DNA from: Ancylostoma caninum
Taxonomy: Eukaryota; Nematoda; Chromadorea; Rhabditida; Ancylostomatidae
Assembly: GCA_037903475.1 (NCBI GenBank)
Contig: JBAJFG010000079.1
Location: 1,736,001 to 1,800,000, forward strand
Direction of reading: 5' to 3'
Length of the DNA: 64,000 nucleotides
The notes under the pieces are model-generated. The model did not search any database. It saw only the letters and a program-made list of their open reading frames with translations, and was not told the DNA's origin. This document shows positions 37,788 to 48,708 of this stretch, in pieces. Position 1 is the stretch's first letter. Each line of letters begins with the position of its first letter. The position numbers were made by a program, and so were the translations under genes.

Positions 37788-37793
37788 AATAAA
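37788..37793 (+). terminator. AATAAA polyadenylation signal of H1
   Basis: The hexamer AATAAA lies 138 bases after the TAA stop, a reasonable 3' UTR length for this gene. Confidence 0.75.
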
Positions 37794-37809
37794 TTATGAA
37801 TTCTACAAG

Positions 37810-38741
37810 GATTTTGTTGTTTTTGGAGGGATAATGACGGACTCTATTCATCTCCTGGGATTTTCAGTTCTCCAGGATTAAGATATTGGATTAGGTGAGA
37901 AAAAAACAAGGGATTAATTTCTTGTAGAAAGGGGGTTAGGCGCAGGGTTCAATTTGGTCGTCAGCTAAATGCGAGGATGGAGGTTGTGAGGTACTGGGCA
38001 TTAGCGAAGTTTTTTTTTTCTATTCCAAGATTTTTTTCTTGAAGCCGTGGGATGAAGTTTGAATTGTGGGACAATTTTTCTTCCAAATGTATCCCTACGA
38101 GGTTGTGGCGTTCTTCGCTCACTTCCTAGCTTAGGGATCAAGGTACTGGCAATTAAAGAGGATACCAGAGAATTGACACTTCTGGTTTGCATGATTTTTT
38201 GGAGGTTTTCTATGAGGAGATGAATGTGCAAGTGCTTCATGACAATTATAGTTGCTCAGTACGGAGTGATGTGTCATTACATGACATCCAGGTTTGCTAA
38301 TGATAAGCTCACATTCTCTGTTGGATTGGTGACGGCATCGAAGTATCTCGAAAAGTGTCGTACTTCTGTGGCAGTTTCATCTTCGGTGGGAGCATTTACA
38401 GAAGAAGAAATGGTTCGCAGCATGTAATTTTCCTCTATTGTTCGGGGAACGTGTCATTTAGGTAAAGTTTGCAATTCAAAGGAGAAGAATCTGGCTTTTC
38501 AAACGTTATTCTCGATTTCTACAAGAGAATGTCCATCACTTCTAAACCTTTCTCCGAGAAATGGAAATCTTTCTATTTTCTTTTCTAAATTGTTTCATCA
38601 CCTCCTCCTTCTTCTGGTTGCTCTTCAAAGCAATAATTTTTCGAAAATTTGTGACTATTTGCCAGGACAACGCTGGCGTTGAAATGTAGCGATTTGATAA
38701 TATCGTAATATCATGTTAAAAAAATGTCCAATCCACGTCAC
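37810..38741. other. No supported gene
   Basis: Downstream flank of H1. Only short frames are seen, and A/T-rich runs around 38010-38030. Confidence 0.4.
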
Positions 38742-38949
38742 CTACAGGGAATTCCAAAAGGACGTGGGCAAGGGGCGGGACCGCGGCGCGGCTCTCTTTT
38801 GGAGAGACATAGGCACTCTGCGTGCTGGTTTTGGTTGTCTTCTTCCCTGCCAGAATCAGACAACCAAAGCCAGCATGCTGAGCGCTTGCGTCTCTGCCCA
38901 CGAGAGCCCGCTGCGGTCCAGCCCGTTGACCGTCTGGAATTCCCTGTAG
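38742..38949. mobile_element. Foldback MITE, 208 bp
   Basis: The ends CTACAGGGAATTCC and GGAATTCCCTGTAG are perfect inverted repeats. The whole element folds on itself with diverged arms of about 100 bases meeting near GCTGGTTTTGGTTGTCT / AGACAACCAAAGCCAGC. It is GC-rich compared with its surroundings and has no coding capacity. Confidence 0.8.
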
Positions 38950-40047
38950 CTTTCCTCATCGAAAAAAAAATTTTTTGATAGAATTATAAAAGTTGACTTG
39001 TCATCAGATTCGCTTTCTTTAGAAATTCTAGCCCGAACCTCACACTGTATCACCTCGTCTTCGTGTTTGAGGTTTTAGCGGATTCTGAATCTCTTCGATG
39101 GGCTGAGTCCAGGTATGCATAAGATGTTACAAATCGGTCATTATGTAAACCCGTTTTTTTTAAACGCTTGTCGGGACGGGATTGGGAACAGTTTGTCGAG
39201 CCGGATAGATGCTTGGAACCGTTGATCTTATCGATTGCACACGTTAAGACGTGCTGGTCAGCGCTGCGGCCGTGGCAGGCAGCCAGCCCTCCGAAAACCG
39301 GGTTGTTTTCTTCATTTTTATGCTTTTTGACATACATCATTGGGTGACGTGACGAGAAGGTCTAGAGTCTGTTGTTATCTACAGCACACGAAACAAGGTG
39401 GCACACCGCCTTGAAGGGGCTATTTTATGCTCTGAACACGAAAACCTCACTAGTTTTCTAACTTAGCCTAATTTCCTCAATTTTAAGGTGGAAATCATAT
39501 AGGAGAGTGAAATGAAATGCAATTTTAGACAATTAAATCGAACTAATGGCAGTGCCACTAGCTGTAGCCTGGCTAGTTTGAGTGGTGCTACACTACAAAG
39601 TGGACAGCACACTCATGTTTACCACCTTCATTAACCCTTTAACCAACTAGTAGAGAAATATCCCGGGATTTTCTGAGCAGAAAAGTAGGAAACTGCTGAT
39701 TAGACTCCCATTTCTTGCCAGAATTAACATTTTCTTTTTGTTTCATACGGTGATCTCACTACATTCTTACAAAAACATGATAAGGATAGGAAATTAGTGT
39801 GATTTTCGTGATCAGGGTATAGAACAACCCCCTAACTACGGTCCAGGCTAGATTTTCTAAAGAAAGCGAATAAGATGACAAATCACCTTTTATAGCTCTG
39901 TAAATTTGTGTCTAGCTCTGTGACTGCTAGGAGTAGTGTAGAATCCTTCAGAGCACTGCTTCGATGTGTATCTTTCTTTTCATCCTTGTGTGATTCATGC
40001 AGTGGACAGCCTTTCGCTGCCGAAGTTGGAGCTCCAGCTGTTCTAAT
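38950..40047. other. No supported gene
   Basis: Short frames only. A copy of the phrase found in the H1 intron (GTGATTTTCGTGATCAGGG) lies at about 39799-39817. Confidence 0.4.
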
Positions 40048-40296
40048 AGGGCAATTTATACTGGATGCGTGCGACTGACGCGCGTGCGTCTATATGCTGA
40101 AGAATAGGGCCTAATCGGATAGCAGTCGCATCGCAGTCGCAGCTTAGACGCACGCGTTTACGGCCTAGCGGCGGCCGCGCGTTCTTTTCATTGAGGATGT
40201 ACATGCCATGATGACCGGTCTTCATGGAAAATCCCTTGCAAATGGATGCGTGCGACTGATGCGCGACTGACGCACGCAGCTAGTATAAATTACCCT
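40048..40296. mobile_element. MITE of the AGGGCAATTTATACTAG family, copy B
   Basis: This is a full-length copy bounded by AGGGCAATTTATACTGG and CTAGTATAAATTACCCT. The ends are followed inward by GCGTGCG(AC)TGACGCGCG-type sequence. It contains the family landmarks GTCTATATGCTGAAGAATAG, GGCGGCCGCGCGTTC and GACCGGTCTTCATGG. AAT flanks both ends, which may be a short target duplication. Confidence 0.85.
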
Positions 40297-40514
40297 AATA
40301 AAAACAGCGATTTCTTTTAAAATAGTGCCGGTCAATGTAGAAAGACAAGTAGCACTGCACTAAGGCTTCCTAGTGACCGGTTAGTTGCCGACCTTGGCGA
40401 TTGCGAGATAACGTCAACCCCTGCACCCATCAGTGACAAGACCATCAGCCGTTGCTGACAATTTAGAAATCAGATTCAAACCGCTCCGGAAAGGGTTGGA
40501 TGGGTAAATTCTAT

Positions 40515-40653
40515 AGCTACATTTATAGTACATCGGAGTTCGATCCAGTCGGATAAGAAAAGATACATATTGACCCTCGTTATCTGAGGATGGATACGTA
40601 TCTCTGCTTATCCGACCGACCGGATCGGACTCCGATGCACTATAAATGTAGCT
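40515..40653. repeat. Foldback of about 139 bp
   Basis: AGCTACATTTATAGTACATC at 40515 is mirrored by the complement ending at 40653, with arms of about 43-48 bases and an interior of about 50 bases. It sits about 100 bases upstream of the next gene's ATG, overlapping the likely promoter area. Confidence 0.75.
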
Positions 40654-40710
40654 TAAGGATGAGCTATTCTATTCTATCATGTTTTCATGGTTAGAGGCCA
40701 TTCCGGATGG

Positions 40711-40720
40711 ACTATATAAG
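40711..40720 (+). promoter_or_regulatory. TATA-like box of the two-repeat gene
   Basis: ACTATATAAG lies 39-48 bases before the ATG at 40759. No acceptor site sits between them, so transcription probably starts just upstream of the ATG without trans-splicing. Confidence 0.5.
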
Positions 40721-40758
40721 CACTGAGAGGGTGGTGCTTCTGTTTTGTACTTGTGGAC

Positions 40759-43133
40759 ATGGCTGCGAAAGCTAAAGAAGACACTTGGGCGTTCCAGGTT
40801 TGTGGAGAAGGCCTGGCAGGCAGCTGACATCAATGCAGTTCTCAATTTTAGCCCATTGGTGCTCCATTTCCGGACCACCCAATCAGAGTTCCAGGGCAGC
40901 AGAATATGTACGTAGCCCTCTGGTACAAGTACGGGAAACCCATCCATGGACGAGCGTGGAACAACAACGGTGGAGTGGAGTGCTCGTTTCCGTACAAGAA
41001 GTTTGAACTGAGGACGAAGACGGAGCTGGAGGGACACATCCAGATTCTCACGTATAAGGGAAACTTCAAGACACTTGGATACTGGTTGGTAGCCAGCTTA
41101 CTCTTTGGCTACTGGATAAAACTGAATTCGGTGTGAGAACATAGAAACGACAGAGAAGAATACGAAGGGTCACATGTGAAGGCATGCAATCCCGTGCTCC
41201 TTTGCGTCGAAATGAACAAGATTCACGTTTTGTACAGGCGCTGTGAGGGAGGATACTGACCAGCAGATCCGCTGCTGTTCGTTTTGAGAGTGTGGATGCC
41301 ATAGGGGCAAATTATAGTAGATGCTTGCATTCGACGCGCGTGCCTGTATATGATGAAGAGTAGCGCCGGTCGCATAGCTGACGTAGTTGGGGGGGGGGGG
41401 GGCACTCGGTATAAGTCGATGATATGACCTGTCCTTCACGTTCTGACTTGTTTGCATCACAGGTAACTACTGTACGGTCGCATAGCTGACGTGACTCAGA
41501 CGCACACGTTTACGGCCTCACGGCGGCAGCGCCTTTTTACTGAAGATGTACGCGCCGCGTTGACCGTCCTTCATGAGAGATCCTTCGCGAATTGATGCGT
41601 ACGTCTGACGCGCAGCGTCTTCAAAGAGTTGTTTCGCTTGTTTCCTATTGCAGTTGTTCTTTATTAATTCTTAGAACAACTATAGATGAGAAACGAACGA
41701 AAAGACTCACAGAAGACACAGGGTTCATCTTGAATCAGCTGTTTTACCGAGCGAGGCGCGTGCCTCAATTCCAGCAGAGCGAGGATGCGAAATCGAAGTG
41801 ATCCAGCCATTGCTCTGCTGGGTTGAGGTCAAAATCGTTAAAAAATGAATGCTTTATGCTTAATGTCGTCAGTTGTGGCACTGTTTTCAGGTACGAATGG
41901 TTACCGATGAAGGCACGATTTGATGACGTCACTCATCGCGATTTGGTCAGATGCGGGCAATCCACACCAATTCTGATGCCATGTGCGGATGGCCAACTTC
42001 GTCTTGGATACCTGGACCTCAGCACCGAAATCGCCATGGTGTCGTACGACAAAAAAGTGGAGCAGATGGCTGGAGGTCCAACACAAAATTGTCTTGGATT
42101 ATACCGAAACTATCAACCACCGCCACAGAAGATCGTCGAAGATGACCAGTGGGATGACATTAAGTGGGGAGATCCGTTCCCTAAAAACGCTGAACCAGTG
42201 AGGGGACTTTTCTTTTGTTTTTATCTACATCATATATTATCGCTTACATGTTAACAGTACTTTATTTCTAAGACACCATTATCCACCCCTTTCAGGCGTT
42301 GAAACGTGAACTCAAAACTGTAAGTAATAGACCGAAATATCAATACGTCGCACTATGGTATAAACACGGCGAGCCTGTATTTGGATACGCTTCTGCGGGT
42401 AAAGATGGGAAGGTGAGTGACCTTGGGTCCCTTGGTGGTGAATTATCATAAATGGGCGACACTTCTTTAGCTGGTGGCCAGTTTTGGTGCGAAGAACCAG
42501 GAAAACAATGGTCCTGAAATTGGATCATTGCAGCTTTTGACATTACCTGATCCGAGCTGTGTAAGTTATTCGAAATCTGTCTCAATTTGAAATCTAGAAG
42601 TACGGGGTAAAACCGGGCAGGAATTCTTGACTTCTGAGAAAATTAGGTGGCCTAATTGAACAGCAGCAGTGTTCGACTTTTGCCACCTAATCTGAATGTA
42701 GCTGTCAGACAGGAAGAAGTACCATTTTTGCCTTGTCCATCTCCAATAATTGTCACGGACTTCCCTGATAGAGCTGCTATTCAGCTATGCGTTCAACTGT
42801 CTACACAATATATTTTTCAGATGGGACTCGAATATAAGTGGATGACTCTCGCTGAAGGAAGGGCCGAGGAAGCGAAGAAATGGGAACCAGTTCATGTTGG
42901 CACATCGGCGCCTTGTGTATGCGTGGATGAGAAAGGCATTGAGACTCTCGGTTGCATAAATACATCAAACGAAATCGCATCCATAGGTTGGGATGGGAAG
43001 CAAAAGGTGTGAACGAGTTTGCTAGCCGCTTTGGAGAATACTAAAAATAGTACGACCTTTACGACTTTTCCAGACGTTCACCGGTTCAACGCCGCTAAGC
43101 TTCAAAGTGCTGCATCACAGAAAACTTCACTAA
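40759..43133 (+). CDS. Two-repeat WYKxGxP protein (nematode family, DM9/DUF3421-like), 7 exons, 343 aa
   Basis: Function is unknown. Exons are 40759-40797, 40852-41084, 41891-42197, 42296-42412, 42471-42560, 42821-43006 and 43074-43133; all introns are GT-AG and all phases join. The protein has two related halves. The first (about residues 30-190) begins [20 protein letters not shown] and continues [19 protein letters not shown] and [10 protein letters not shown]. The second (about 208-343) begins [19 protein letters not shown] and continues [20 protein letters not shown] and [13 protein letters not shown]. No signal peptide or membrane segment is visible, so it is probably intracellular. The repeat resembles proteins annotated in nematodes as DM9/DUF3421 or farnesoic-acid-methyltransferase-like, which is from memory and uncertain. 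Exon 4 could end at an internal GTAAGT (42320), but the longer reading restores the second repeat. Confidence 0.85.
41313..41620. mobile_element. MITE of the AGGGCAATTTATACTAG family, copy C, in an intron
   Basis: It lies in intron 2 of the two-repeat gene. The left end is AGGGGCAAATTATAGTAG. The landmarks GTATATGATGAAGAGTAG and GACTCAGACGC are present, as is CGAATTGATGCG. The phrase CGGTCGCATAGCTGACGT occurs twice (about 41367 and 41475), separated by a run of G (about 41389-41402), so the copy is internally duplicated. The right terminus is lost. Confidence 0.7.
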
Positions 43134-43352
43134 TTGATCACTAATTCGACATGCATTCTCTTGGTAAAACTGAACACCTATGAGATTGTATATAATAACA
43201 ATACACAAAATGCAAAAGAAACGCTCTTCCGCATAAATGATGACAACATTTGTGGAGTTGCACTTTGCATTCTGGAAGCAAGCACCTTTTTAAAAACGTA
43301 AATGTGTATATTATAAAACAATGAAAAAACAACAGACATATACCCTCTAAGT

Positions 43353-43543
43353 CTACTTCTGCTCCATGACCTGGATACCTAGAGGCGCAGATTGCTTCAG
43401 CTTGTCAGCTTTACCTTTGTCATTTACGACCAGAGTGAACAGGCAGCGAACCTTAAACTTAGTATTGAAGAGTATTGAAGCTGTTCTGATTTAACGATCT
43501 TCGCGTCTTTTCGGCGTGCCAAAATGTCGTTGGTCTCAGTTAC
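43353..43543 (-). pseudogene. rpl-38: Ribosomal protein L38 (rpl-38) pseudogene
   Basis: The minus strand reads [13 protein letters not shown] and, after a frameshift, [20 protein letters not shown] then [17 protein letters not shown] and a stop. This follows the eukaryotic eL38 sequence, whose end is normally LKQSLPPGIQVKELK. Several residues around KKN are lost or altered at the frameshift and the N-terminal start is missing. There are no introns, which fits a retrocopy or decayed duplicate. It lies 220 bases beyond the stop codon of the neighbouring gene, in the opposite orientation. Confidence 0.85.
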
Positions 43544-43763
43544 TTGTTTGAGCAAGGTAATAAATTACAACCTCGAAATTAGGTGATCGAACCTTTATTT
43601 TATTTCTATTTATTTTGAACACGATTGAGGGCAGAGCAGAAAAATAAAACCTCACCCTGTAATTCCGGTACTGTTTTTGAGTGTACGAACTGGATGAATG
43701 ATTTCCTGTAAGAGGTGGCGTTGGGGGAGGGGGGGGGGAATCACTGATGTCTTTGACTTTCCA

Positions 43764-43799
43764 GGCCCTGATGAAGGCGACAACGCCGAAACGGTAGGC
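43764..43799 (+). ncRNA. Hammerhead-ribozyme-like motif, Penelope-associated
   Basis: The order is GGCC (stem I), CTGATGA, A, GGCG-ACAA-CGCC (stem II), GAAAC, GGTA, then GGC (stem I). The core and stem II are intact. The cleavage box reads ACGGTA instead of ACGTTA, a change that would break the two-base stem III. An ATG at 43872 opens MPRFKDSRAWKLL, the same peptide start as at 26599 minus. A CAATAAAGTTCAATAA segment follows the motif. Confidence 0.65.
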
Positions 43800-44959
43800 T
43801 CAATAAAGTTCAATAACTATTATATCTTGGCTAACAGCCCGGAAGAAAATCTACAGTATCCAACGATCACGATGCCAAGATTCAAGGACAGCCGAGCATG
43901 GAAACTGTTAGAACCCCAGCCTTCCATACTGTGAAAAAATGTAAACGGATCGAAATGCGTAAACAGTGGAAGCAGTGCTGACCCGGTCGCGCACAGCACT
44001 TTTGATATGACGGATTCTCTGTTCTCTCTCTCTCTCTTCCTCTTCTTCTCTTTCCCTTTCTCTTTCTCTGCTCTCGTGTCTGCCATGGTAACTTTGCTTG
44101 TGGGATCAGCCCACTTCAAATACACACATGTGTTTTAGGCCACAGCTTGGATACTCAGTCAATAACGTCCTTGTTGAACAGGTGGAGCTCCCATTGCTCC
44201 ACCTTCTGTCGTAGCAAGAAAGAATCTACGTTCTAAAAATGTAGTAGACCCTCTCCCCCTCCTCCAACGTTCTTCCGAAGTGCTGAACGTGCTCCGTTCT
44301 ACATTTGGCGTGCTTCAGTCAAACAACTTTTCCACGAGACGTCCGACATATGTGTAAGCAAACTGTCGGAGCTTATCTACTTTGGCGGAGACTAGACTAG
44401 ACCAGTTGTGTTGAATAAATAGCGTGATGCGTGTGCAGAGAATGTGAGGATGGACCATCGTGGAAATTATGAGGTTAAGACCGATCGGTCAGAGTGCGCA
44501 TGTTGGGGTGGGACGCTTTCCTAACTACAACTAACTACAATTCGGTGGCGCCAATGTATGAACATATGATTCACCAGGATTCACTTATCACAAAATTTTC
44601 CTGAAAATGTCTTTCTTTGCCCTTTGAATTTTCATTCCAGCTATTTCTATTGTTGCAGTGGGTATACTTTTTGCACGCGAAAATGAGCTGATGTGGTCAT
44701 CTAAAGCGGAAGGGGAGGAGGTGACAGCTAACGACTCGTATGCTTGATAAAGCGAAAGAAAAATTGACGCGAAGATTTCCTAAGACAGCTTCAGAAAAGA
44801 AATGTGTGATTAACATTAACGCACAGTGATTATGTATACTTCGATTATTATTAGAAACATTACAAGTAGTCCCTCCACCAAGTCACTCTAGGAATAGAAG
44901 CTTGATGAAAGATCGATGAAGCTCAAGCCGTCTGCGGAATATGACCGATACGTCATCAC
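43800..44959. other. No supported gene beyond a Penelope 5' fragment
   Basis: The Penelope-like peptide starting at 43872 stops at 43932. The rest has short frames and a polypyrimidine stretch (TCTCTC/TTCTCT) at about 44022-44070. Confidence 0.4.
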
Positions 44960-45065
44960 CAAGCTATACCCGCTAGGCGGTGTTCGATAAATAAATAAAT
45001 GAGTAGATAAATAAACAGGTAAATAAATGAATAAACGGATAAATAAATAAATAAATAAATAAAGT
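44960..45065 (+). repeat. (AATA)n tail, probable LINE/SINE 3' end
   Basis: GCGGTGTTCGATAAATAAAT is followed by degenerate AATAAATA units to 45064. Such a unique block ending in an AATA repeat is typical of the 3' tail of a non-LTR retroelement. No RT can be read upstream. Confidence 0.55.
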
Positions 45066-45190
45066 GACCATTTGAGTTTGCACAACAGCGATCCGTTGCA
45101 ACAGCGCTTGCATCTACGTATAATGCATAGAGCAGGTAGCGATGTCCTGGCCAGCTACAAAGTAGGGGTACTGGAGTATAATACTTGTCG

Positions 45191-45394
45191 AGTTATTTAC
45201 ACTAGTCAGAAGCACGCATCAATTTGCGAAGGATTTCCCATGAAGACCGGTGAGCGCGACATGTGCATCCTCAATGAAAAGAACGAGCAGCCGCCGCAAG
45301 CTGCGTCTGAGCTGTGACAGCAATGGGAATCGCCCTATCCTTCACCATATAGACGCAAGCGCGCCAAACGCACACATCTAGTATAAATTGCCCT
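45191..45394. mobile_element. MITE of the AGGGCAATTTATACTAG family, copy D
   Basis: Inverted relative to copy B. GCACGCATCAATTTGCGAAGG, GAAGACCGGTGAGCGCGACA, CAGCCGCCGC, CACCATATAGACGC and CTAGTATAAATTGCCCT appear in order. The left terminus is degenerate (GTTATTTACACTAG). Confidence 0.8.
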
Positions 45395-46032
45395 CCAACT
45401 CTCGTAATTCAGAGAACTGAAAACGCAGTGCCTGAGCATTTTCAATTAATGCTGAGAACACCATTTATACCAACAGCACAGAAGAGCTTGCTTTGCTATA
45501 CAACTACGCAACCACAACCTAATGTCTTACCATGCCTTAACAAATTAACGTGTACGTGCTTGAAAGAAGCGCCTCATCTACTGCACCAAGCTATGAGATT
45601 TCGAGTGCTTTAGAACTTCGCGGATGTCCCTCTAACCCAACCAAAAGAGCAGGGTCAAAAATTTAACTATTCCAAAGATCGGACCGTCCCAAAAACGTAA
45701 ATGCGAAACGTCGGGGATCAGCAGTATCTATGTGGGGCTACCATCCGATCGGAGCGAAGAGCTTTGCTGCCACAAATGAATTGGTGTGCAGCCGCTTCCT
45801 TCTTTGTTGTCACAAAAGTACTCTAGTCCGGTAGCTATTTTTCTATAAATGTTTAGTACAGCAAATTTTTCTTCCTCCCGTTTTATAATAATTCATATGT
45901 AGTTAGCTGCTCGGATAGCTGATTTTCATGGATGCTTCGTTTTAGCTTTTTTTTCATTGTTTTCGGGTCGTTCTGAATCTCGTTGATTGTGTCTAATTAC
46001 ACTCGTCGCACTAGTGATCATATTCTTTCCAG
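45395..46032. other. No supported gene
   Basis: Short frames only. Near 45700 GCGAAACGTCGGGGATC recalls the 3' core of a hammerhead, but no matching 5' core exists. Confidence 0.35.
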
Positions 46033-46252
46033 AATCCATTTCAATGCTGCGAAACAGTGCGAAGAACCGATTTCGCCAGCAAAGCATCTGGGAAAAAAGG
46101 CGACGTTGTCGACTTTTTTCTTGGACGCACTCACGACACACCTAAAATCTAAAGCAGCTCATCCCAACCTGCCTCGGTACGTCACGTTGAATACTTCAGA
46201 AGAAGGGAATTCAGAGCTTTCAACGAATCCCAGCAACTCAACTGTGTTCCAC
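46033..46252 (+). CDS. Candidate internal exon, unknown protein
   Basis: A TTCTTTCCAG acceptor and a CAC/GTAAGC donor bracket 220 bases that are open in one frame for 73 codons (beginning IHFNAAKQCEEPISPAKHL). I do not recognise the protein. Downstream, an open frame ending MSTDSGEDYELFEDLPEEP (46557-46628) could belong to the same or another gene, but the phases do not join directly. This is a weak call based only on splice-site framing. Confidence 0.25.
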
Positions 46253-48708
46253 GTAAGCGGTTATCAAACCTGTACTGAAGACTCAATGTTGAAATTTCGA
46301 AATTTCTAGGGGGGGGGGGGAGGGGGTGCCTTCAACATCCATCATGTGTCCAGTCACTTAATTTCACTCGGCTAGGAGTCGACGTATCTTTCTTATCTTT
46401 GTCTTAATTACATGAAGAATATCTCTGTCTTATACATGGTTTTCCATTCTGTTTACATGAGCAGGGTAGGTTCATCCCACCACTCCTCCACTTACCAGAC
46501 CCTCGGCTAGTCGTCTTCTCATCTATTCTACTAACGTCAAATAAAACACCGGCAATGTCAACAGATTCAGGTGAGGATTACGAATTGTTTGAAGATTTAC
46601 CGGAAGAACCAGTTTGGCCGTTCGGCTAACGCCGACGCATGGTTGGAAAGTGATGTGTTCAGTTCCATGTTCAGTTCACTGTTGTGGTAATCTGTTCGAG
46701 TGATGAGGGTCTACCGGGTGTACTTGAACGAGACGGAGGTAGTGGCTGATTCATACACGAATGGAATGGGGAGGAAAAAAGAGGAAAATAATGTAGAGTC
46801 ATGTGTGTAGAAAGGGAAGCCGAAACCGGCACTTTCCTCATGCACAAATGGACCCGCCACGTGGTATTCCCTCACTTTCGTAGGCCAGCACATCTCTGCT
46901 ATAGCATATTCGTTGCACATCAGCCATCCTATTTCTTCGTCCCCTCCTCCGCTCCAGCACTCCACACTTGTTTCTAATCTTTCGTATGATCTGATAATCA
47001 CCATCTCTGGAATTTCGTAACGCTCTGACTCACGTGTGTGCACACTTACAGAGCAACTACTCCCTTTATTGTGTTCGAAAGATGTTTCCAGGCACTGACG
47101 CCTGGGCGGCGCCGAGGCGAACTTTGTAGTTTAAACTGCAGTATTTACTTCAAAGGTTCAACGAAAAGTGAAATATATATGGCGCCAAGGAGTAGAACCA
47201 TACAACACAACGGGTTGAGACTGCGTAATACAACGGAAAAACAACATTGATCTTATTACACTAAAAAAATTAATCTACCTTACTCGTTCAAAAAAAAAAC
47301 AAAAGAAAAGCCACCGGATTATATGTAACGCGTGCGCCGTTGTTCAGAAGTGAGCACAAGGTCACACGACGAGGCGTGCACCGGCGTTTAACAATGTGAA
47401 GACGTTTTGTAAATGTTGTGTTAGAGAAAGCAATGCCTAATGAATGCCTCTTGCAAAGGTGGACCACCCGCTATCCCACCAATGCAATGCTTCATTGATA
47501 TCGGATATGTGGTCAATCGGTGGTGAGATCATGGGTGAAGTTGCAAACTTGTTCATGCTATGTTTGAGTCAGCAATAGCAGACATCACTCCTGCCGCAAA
47601 TTCGTTATTTGTTTGTGTGCCGGATTGGTGTAATTTCTGTGAATCCTAAATGCGGAAACCAATTAGTGGTATCATTGTACTCTATCAACACGCACATCAG
47701 GAGTGAAAGACTCATTCTGATCGACGCCGAACCTTTACATGCCCATACTGATCTGGTCGCACATGCATTCCAGATGCTGAGCCCTAAATCGCGTATGCTG
47801 AGTAATATTAGGCTCAATATGTGGTCGAGTTATCGGTTAAACGATGAACAGACCGAAAATGGAGGTGTTGGTAGAATGGTAGTCCATGCGTGAGACCAAT
47901 GGCAAAATTTCACAACGACGCTGTCGTTGTGCCCGTTCATCTTCAAGTTTCCAGCTGTTCTTAGGCTTATGACATACTTCACAGCGACCGTGACGGCGAA
48001 GAAAAGGAATGGAAATGATGAGAACAATATTTTACAAGTCCTTATATCTTATCACACGGTTTGCGCGGAATAGCATACTGACATAGAAGCACTTGGTCGA
48101 AAATTTCTGGCGGTGAACGGTCGCGGCCGCAGCTTCGCTGTGTAGTTAGCAATAGTACAGGAGTAGTATGCTTTCATCAGTGCTCCATGCACTCTACCCC
48201 AACTATCATTGCCGCCAATTCTGAGCATGAATAGGTTTCAACGATAGCCTGCATTTTTAAGCTTGAAGTAAATAATATTGGCCAGCGTAATTTCATTTTT
48301 GACGATGTTCTTTGCGAAAGCAGTCATTAGAAGCAGTTCGTGGTTGAGCGAGTCCTCAAGGATATCTCGCTTCTTTGGAAAAATCGGTCCTCGGAAAAGG
48401 TTGATACGTGTGGGACTCTCACGCCTTCCTACCTATATTCAAAGCTCTTCATTGCAAACTACAGGTAAAGAGGTTTCAAGTAATGTTCAGCTTAATTAAT
48501 TCTCCTGTTTCAGTATTTTATTCTTACAATTATGAAAAGCTTTTTTTTGTTACAATGATGAGAAGCACTAGCAGTGATAGACGTGATGTAACAAAACGTT
48601 CTGCGACTCACCCCTCATGATTTTGCACTGACAAAGTTGCAACATTTGTAGTGCATCCTGGCCAGGCAGAAATGAACTCTTCCCAACGGTCAACTAGGGA
48701 CCTTGCTA
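46253..48708. other. No supported gene
   Basis: A 110-codon minus frame (46711-47043) and a 94-codon plus frame (47609-47893) have no recognised domain. A G-run lies at 46309-46326. At about 48007-48075 the sequence TGATGAGAACAATATTTTAC...TCTTATCACACGGTTTGCG is a diverged copy of 59391-59440, so a dispersed repeat is present. Confidence 0.4.

Noticed and set aside
45690..45725. Possible sixth hammerhead (GCGAAACGTCGGGG)
   Set aside because: No CUGANGA-type box or paired stem II is present upstream.
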